Origin: Kaistia defluvii
GTDB taxonomy: Bacteria; Pseudomonadota; Alphaproteobacteria; Rhizobiales; Kaistiaceae
NCBI RefSeq assembly: GCF_026343955.1
Contig: NZ_JAPKNI010000005.1
Span: 186,001 to 250,000 of the forward strand
Length of the DNA stretch: 64,000 nucleotides
Reading direction: 5' to 3'
Both the position numbers and the translations under genes were made by a program. The notes beneath the pieces are model-generated. The model was not told the origin of the DNA, did no database searches, and was given only the letters and a program-made list of their open reading frames with translations. Of this stretch, positions 60,006-64,000 are shown piece by piece. Position 1 is the first letter of the stretch, and each line of letters starts with the position of its first letter.

Positions 60006-61130
60006 ATGATCGACTTCAAGAATATGGACCGCCGCCGCTTCATGGGCCTTGCCGGCATGACGGCTGCCTCGTCGCTGATTCTGCCGCAGTTCGGCCGCCC
60101 GGCCTTCGGCGCCACGCCGCTCGCCGCTGTGAAAGAAGAAGACGCCGTGATCGGCTTCGGCCATGTCGGCCCGATCTCGGACGAGGGCTGGACCTGGAGC
60201 CACCACCAGGGCCTGGAAGCGGTCAAGGCCGCCTTCCCCAAGGCGAAGTATCTCGAAGTCGAGAACGTCCCCTTCTCGGCCGATTGCACGCGCATCTATC
60301 GCCAGATGGTCAGCGACGGCGCCAACATGATCATCTCGACGTCGAACTATGGCGACCTGATCTACGAGGTGTCCGACCGCGCCACCGACGTGGCCTTCAT
60401 GGAATGCGACGGCCACCGCAAGGCCGACAACCTCTCCTATTACTACATCCAGCATTGGTTCCCGACCTATGTCGCGGGCGTCGCCGCCGGCCTGCTGTCG
60501 AAGACCGGCAAGCTCGGCTATGTCGCCTCCTTCCCGGTCCCGGCCGTGTTCTGCGGCACCAACGCCTTCCTGATGGGCGCCCGCACGGTCAATCCGGAAG
60601 CGACGCTCCAAACGGTGGTGATCAATTCCTGGTTCGATCCGCAGGGCGCCAAGCAGGCCGGAACCGCGCTGATCGACAATGGCTGCGATTTCCTGTTCGG
60701 CATCATGGATGAAGCCGCCTATCTCCAGGTCGCGCAGGAGCGCGGCGTCTGGGCCGCGATGTGGAACACCGACATCCGCCGCTATGGCCCGGATGCCTAT
60801 GTCACGTCGATCGTGCTCGACTGGAACCAGTATTATGTCGACCAGGTCCGCAAGCGCCTGGCCGGCGAATGGACCGGCGGCGAAGGCACGCTGCTGCCGA
60901 TGGGCAAGGGCATCGACCGCGACGCCTGGGGCGCCAAGGTTCCCGCCGACGTCGCCGCCAAGGCCGACGCCGTGCGCGACCGCATCCTGAATGACGGCTT
61001 CAACCCCTTCGTCGGCGAGATCAAGGACGTCGACGGCAATGTCCGGGTCACGGCCGGCGAGACCATGACGCCGGAAGCCCTCTACACCTGGGACTGGTCG
61101 ATCGAAGGCGTGTCCGGCCTCAAGGTCTGA
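60006..61130 (+). CDS. BMP family ABC transporter substrate-binding protein, Tat-exported (ABC6)
   Basis: A 374-residue basic-membrane-protein-type binding protein, the family that binds purine nucleosides. The start at 60006 follows AGAGGG and gives a twin-arginine signal, MDRRRFMGLAGM, ending PAFGATP. Mature motifs: GFGHVGPISDEGWTWSHHQGL near 45 (nucleoside site), NMIISTSNYGDLI, and YVAGVAAGLLSKTGKLGYV near 160. The position beside an adenine deaminase supports a purine ligand. First gene of a four-gene importer operon; a strong hairpin follows it. Confidence 0.88.
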   Translation: MIDFKNMDRRRFMGLAGMTAASSLILPQFGRPAFGATPLAAVKEEDAVIGFGHVGPISDEGWTWSHHQGLEAVKAAFPKAKYLEVENVPFSADCTRIYRQMVSDGANMIISTSNYGDLIYEVSDRATDVAFMECDGHRKADNLSYYYIQHWFPTYVAGVAAGLLSKTGKLGYVASFPVPAVFCGTNAFLMGARTVNPEATLQTVVINSWFDPQGAKQAGTALIDNGCDFLFGIMDEAAYLQVAQERGVWAAMWNTDIRRYGPDAYVTSIVLDWNQYYVDQVRKRLAGEWTGGEGTLLPMGKGIDRDAWGAKVPADVAAKADAVRDRILNDGFNPFVGEIKDVDGNVRVTAGETMTPEALYTWDWSIEGVSGLKV

Positions 61131-61141
61131 CGCCAGAACAA

Positions 61142-61167
61142 GGCCCTTCCCGGCAGCGGGAAGGGCC
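61142..61167 (+). repeat. Hairpin after the ABC6 binding-protein gene
   Basis: GGCCCTTCCCG-gcag-CGGGAAGGGCC, a perfect 11-bp stem, 11 bases after the binding-protein stop; no T-run. Same placement as in the other importer operons. Confidence 0.65.
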
Positions 61168-61204
61168 GACCCACACATTCCGGCGCCGAGGAACGACCCA
61201 TCTG

Positions 61205-62782
61205 ATGACCGATATTCCCGCCCTGGCCACCCTCGAACAGCCCGTCATCGCGCTGGAGGGAATCGGCAAGGTATTTCCCGGCGTGATCGCCAATGCCGAT
61301 GTCGATTTCGATCTTCGAGCCGGCGAGATCCATGCACTGCTCGGCGAGAACGGCGCCGGCAAGTCGACGCTTATGAACATCCTGACCGGCATCTACCGGC
61401 CGGATTCCGGACGCATCCTGCTCGATGGCGTCGCCCAGGCCTTCAATTCGCCGGTCGAGGCGATCGCCGCCGGGATCGGCATGGTGCACCAGCACTTCAA
61501 GCTGGTGCGCGCCTTCACTGTCGCCGAGAACGTCCATCTCGGCTGGAAGGAAACGCCGCGCCTCGCCTCGGCGCAAGTGCTGGAAGCGCGGACGCGCGAA
61601 CTGTCCGAGCGTTACGGTCTCGCGGTGCGCGCCGAGGCGCGCATCGACGAACTTTCCGCCGGCGAACAGCAGCGCGTCGAGATCCTGCGCGTGCTGGCGC
61701 GGCAGGCACGCGTGCTGATCCTCGACGAGCCGACCGCCGTGCTGACGCCGAGCGAGGCGCGCACCCTGTTCAAGGCGCTGCGCGCCTTCAAGGCGGCCGG
61801 CAATTCGGTCATCTTCATCAGCCACAAGCTGGACGAGGTGCTGGAGATTTCCGATCGCGTCACCGTGCTGCGCGGCGGCCGCAAGGTCATCACCGAGCCG
61901 ACGGCCAACTGCACCACGACGAAGCTGGCCCAGTTGATGGTCGGGCGCGAAATGGTGCTGGGCGGCCTGCGCGAGGCGATGACGCCGCGCGACGAACCCG
62001 GCCGGGTCGTGATCTCGCTCGAAAACGTCTCGGCCGCCGACGATCGCGGTCGTGCCGGGCTGATCGAGGCCAGCCTGCCGGTCCGGGCCGGCGAGATCCT
62101 CGGCATCGCCGGGGTCGCCGGCAACGGCCAGCGCGAACTCTCCGAAATCCTCACCGGCGTGCGCAAGCCGACCAGCGGCAAGGTCCTCATCGAGGGCGTC
62201 GCCGTCGAGGATCCCTCGCCCGCCCTCTTCCTCGATATCGGCGTCGGCCACATCCCGGAAGACCGGCTGCGCAGCGGCGTCGCGCCCAGCCTCTCGGTCA
62301 GCGACAACGCCGTGCTGCGCGCCTACACCGAGCCGCCGATCGCGCAGGGAATCCTGTTCAAGCCGGGCGCCGCCGACACGCTCGCCAGAGAAATCGCGGC
62401 CGATGCCGAGGTGACGCTGCCGTCGCTGCGCACGCCGATCCGCAACCTTTCCGGCGGCAACCAGCAACGCCTCGTCGCCCGGCGCGAGATGCGCATCGCC
62501 AGGCTCGCCATCGTCGCCGCCTATCCGAGCCGCGGCCTCGATGTCGGCGCGATCTCGACCCTGCTTCGCTATCTGATCGACCTGCGCAATGCCGGCGTGG
62601 CGGTCGTGCTGATCTCCGAGGAGCTATCCGAATTGTTCGACGTCACCGACCGTATCGCCGTCATGTTCAAGGGGCGGGTGATGGGCCTGTTCGAGACAAA
62701 GGACGCCGATCTCGAGACGGTCGGCCTGCTGATGGGCGGCCAGACGAAGCCGGCCACCGCGCCAACCGTCGAGGCTGCCTGA
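61205..62782 (+). CDS. Nucleoside/simple-sugar ABC transporter ATP-binding protein (ABC6)
   Basis: A 525-residue double ATPase of the YufO/NupO type that partners BMP binding proteins. Domain 1: GENGAGKST near 50-58, signature LSAGEQQRVEILRVL, Walker B VLILDEPTAVL. Domain 2: GVAGNGQRELSEIL in place of Walker A, LSGGNQQRLVARREM, and LAIVAAYPSRGLDVGA instead of a Walker B Asp-Glu, the usual degenerate form in this subfamily. One base separates its stop from the permease start. Confidence 0.9.
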   Translation: MTDIPALATLEQPVIALEGIGKVFPGVIANADVDFDLRAGEIHALLGENGAGKSTLMNILTGIYRPDSGRILLDGVAQAFNSPVEAIAAGIGMVHQHFKLVRAFTVAENVHLGWKETPRLASAQVLEARTRELSERYGLAVRAEARIDELSAGEQQRVEILRVLARQARVLILDEPTAVLTPSEARTLFKALRAFKAAGNSVIFISHKLDEVLEISDRVTVLRGGRKVITEPTANCTTTKLAQLMVGREMVLGGLREAMTPRDEPGRVVISLENVSAADDRGRAGLIEASLPVRAGEILGIAGVAGNGQRELSEILTGVRKPTSGKVLIEGVAVEDPSPALFLDIGVGHIPEDRLRSGVAPSLSVSDNAVLRAYTEPPIAQGILFKPGAADTLAREIAADAEVTLPSLRTPIRNLSGGNQQRLVARREMRIARLAIVAAYPSRGLDVGAISTLLRYLIDLRNAGVAVVLISEELSELFDVTDRIAVMFKGRVMGLFETKDADLETVGLLMGGQTKPATAPTVEAA

Positions 62783-62783
62783 C

Positions 62784-63866
62784 ATGAGCGGCCTGCAATC
62801 CCTGCGCCTCGTGCGCGTCTCGGCCGTGTCTGGTCGCCGTATTCTCGCCGCCCGGGTCATCAGCTTCATCGCGGCGCTGGCGGTCGGCGCGGTCGTGCTC
62901 GCCGCCTGCGGCTTCGACCCGCTGCATCTCGGCACCCAGATCCTCAAGAAGAGCCTCGGCTCGCGCTTCGGGCTGGAAGATCTCGGCCTGCTGCTGACGC
63001 CGCTGATCCTGACCGGCCTCGCCGTCACCGTGATGATGAAGATCGGCCTCTGGAACATCGGCGCCGACGGCCAGTTCTATATCGGCGCCTTCGCGGCGAC
63101 CGCAATCGGCCTGTTCGTCAAGGGACCGGAGCCGGCCATGCTGGTGCTCTGCTTCATCGCGGGCGCGGCCGGGGGCGCGCTCTGGATCCTCGTCCCGACG
63201 CTTGCCCGTGCCTATGGCAAGGTCGACGAGATCATCACCACGCTGCTGCTGAACTTCGTCGCCTTGCTGCTGGTCTATTACGTCGCCACCGGCCCGTGGC
63301 GCGACCGCACCACCGGCACCGTCGCCTCGACCGGCCGCGTGCCATACGAGATGCCGGATTTCTTCGGCTCGCTGCATTGGGGCTTCGTCATCGCGCTGAT
63401 TGCGCCGGTCCTGTTCGGACTGCTGCTGCGCTACACCAAATGGGGCTACGAGATCCGCCTGACCGGCGCCAATCCGGAAGCCGCGCACTATGCGGGCATC
63501 CCCGTCCGCCGCCGCATGATCACCATCATGCTGCTTTCCGGCGCCATCGCCGGCCTTGCCGGCATGCTGGAAGTGACCGGCACGGTGCATCGCCTGCAGG
63601 GCGGCATTTCCAACAATTACGGCTATCTCGGCGTCATGGTCGCGGTGCTGGCGCGCGGTTCGCCGGTCGGCGTCATCGCCGGCGCGGCTCTGATGGCGAT
63701 CATCCTGAACGCCGGCATCATCCTGCAGACGCAGGGCCTGACCACCGCCGCCGTGCTGGCGCTCACCGGGCTGATCATGATGTTCACGGCGGTTGCGGAC
63801 CAGTTCGCCCATTACCGCCTCGTCCGCGCCCTGCCCGTTCCGGCAGCGTCGGCGGCGGCGGGCTGA
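62784..63866 (+). CDS. Nucleoside-type ABC transporter permease 1 (ABC6)
   Basis: A 360-residue permease of the YufP/NupP branch of BPD_transp_2. About ten hydrophobic segments; family stretches MMKIGLWNIGADGQFYIGAF near residue 75 and GKVDEIITTLLLNFVALLLVYY near 150, and RLTGANPEAAHYAGIPV near 225 in the coupling loop. The start is one base after the ATPase stop. Forms a heterodimer with the next permease. Confidence 0.9.
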   Translation: MSGLQSLRLVRVSAVSGRRILAARVISFIAALAVGAVVLAACGFDPLHLGTQILKKSLGSRFGLEDLGLLLTPLILTGLAVTVMMKIGLWNIGADGQFYIGAFAATAIGLFVKGPEPAMLVLCFIAGAAGGALWILVPTLARAYGKVDEIITTLLLNFVALLLVYYVATGPWRDRTTGTVASTGRVPYEMPDFFGSLHWGFVIALIAPVLFGLLLRYTKWGYEIRLTGANPEAAHYAGIPVRRRMITIMLLSGAIAGLAGMLEVTGTVHRLQGGISNNYGYLGVMVAVLARGSPVGVIAGAALMAIILNAGIILQTQGLTTAAVLALTGLIMMFTAVADQFAHYRLVRALPVPAASAAAG

Positions 63867-63875
63867 GGAAATCCC

Positions 63876-64000
63876 ATGGAACTCATCACCGGCATCCTGA
63901 CGACGGCGGTCCTGGCGGGCGGCGTTCTGGCGCTCGCGGCGCTGGGCGAAGTGCTGGCCGAGCGCGTCGGCGTCTTCAATCTCGGCGTCGAAGGGCTGAT
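63876..64000 (+). CDS. Nucleoside-type ABC transporter permease 2 (ABC6), truncated by the window end
   Basis: The first 41 codons of a second YufQ-like permease: MELITGILTTAVLAGGVLAL then GEVLAERVGVFNLGVEGL. The last stretch is the conserved N-terminal signature of the family (ERxGVxNLGVEG). GAGGAA precedes the ATG. The rest lies beyond position 64000. Confidence 0.85.
   Translation, partial: MELITGILTTAVLAGGVLALAALGEVLAERVGVFNLGVEGL

Noticed and set aside
1-64000. tRNA genes, IS elements, prophage genes or an integrase near the retron
   Set aside because: None was recognised on either strand.

Overview
The window looks like part of a high-GC alphaproteobacterial replicon, most likely from the Hyphomicrobiales (Rhizobiales). 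The reasons are the strong GC bias of the genes, dispersed GC-rich palindromic repeats of the rhizobial type, and an unusual density of sugar-importing ABC systems: six importers in 64 kb, each beside its own dehydrogenases, kinases and regulators. No tRNA, rRNA, IS element, integrase or CRISPR array was seen. The genus cannot be fixed from the sequence alone.

Layout. 1-23.1 kb: a carbohydrate catabolic cluster with two CUT2 importers (ABC1 at 283-4089, ABC2 at 14214-18917), three short-chain dehydrogenases, a mutarotase, a TPP-dependent E1alpha-E1beta-lipoyl fusion, a degenerate E2-like protein, a GntR/UTRA regulator, an SMP-30 lactonase and a large GH94-like protein. Four AT-rich sites of one type lie upstream of its main transcription units and suggest one GntR regulon. 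A low-GC retron locus (about 5.29-7.04 kb) sits inside this cluster between convergent genes. It has a candidate ncRNA, a reverse transcriptase, and a trypsin-like domain in the same frame behind a single TAA codon.

23.1-29.7 kb: a sugar-phosphate module (P-loop kinase-like protein, ROK kinase, LacD/YihT-type aldolase, SorC regulator) and importer ABC3. 30.2-34.0 kb: SDR, LacI regulator, HAD phosphatase and a PAS-GGDEF diguanylate cyclase. 34.2-50.1 kb: fifteen minus-strand genes that run as one or two long operons. They encode a CUT1 importer with two different ATPases (ABC5), an oxidoreductase, a TIM-barrel isomerase, a DUF4432 epimerase-like protein, an SDR, a CoA-transferase, a crotonase, and a CUT2 importer (ABC4). 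50.5-54.7 kb: LacI regulator, erythritol/L-threitol-type dehydrogenase and FGGY kinase, probably working with ABC5 on a polyol or ketose.

54.8-55.9 kb: five tandem tiny genes for near-identical 30-34 residue peptides. Each has a conserved leader with a YETPxL motif and a variable two-cysteine tail; they look like RiPP precursors. The array is bounded on the right, and interrupted after its first gene, by strong hairpin terminators. 56.0-64.0 kb: a purine module with adenine deaminase, a GST-like protein, a shortened Rieske protein and an acylphosphatase-like protein on the minus strand, and a BMP-family nucleoside importer (ABC6) on the plus strand that runs off the end of the window.

Recurring themes: a GC-rich hairpin follows every solute-binding-protein gene, and several enzymes have lost textbook catalytic residues (two SDRs, the E2 core, the Rieske oxygenase core, one NBD signature motif).
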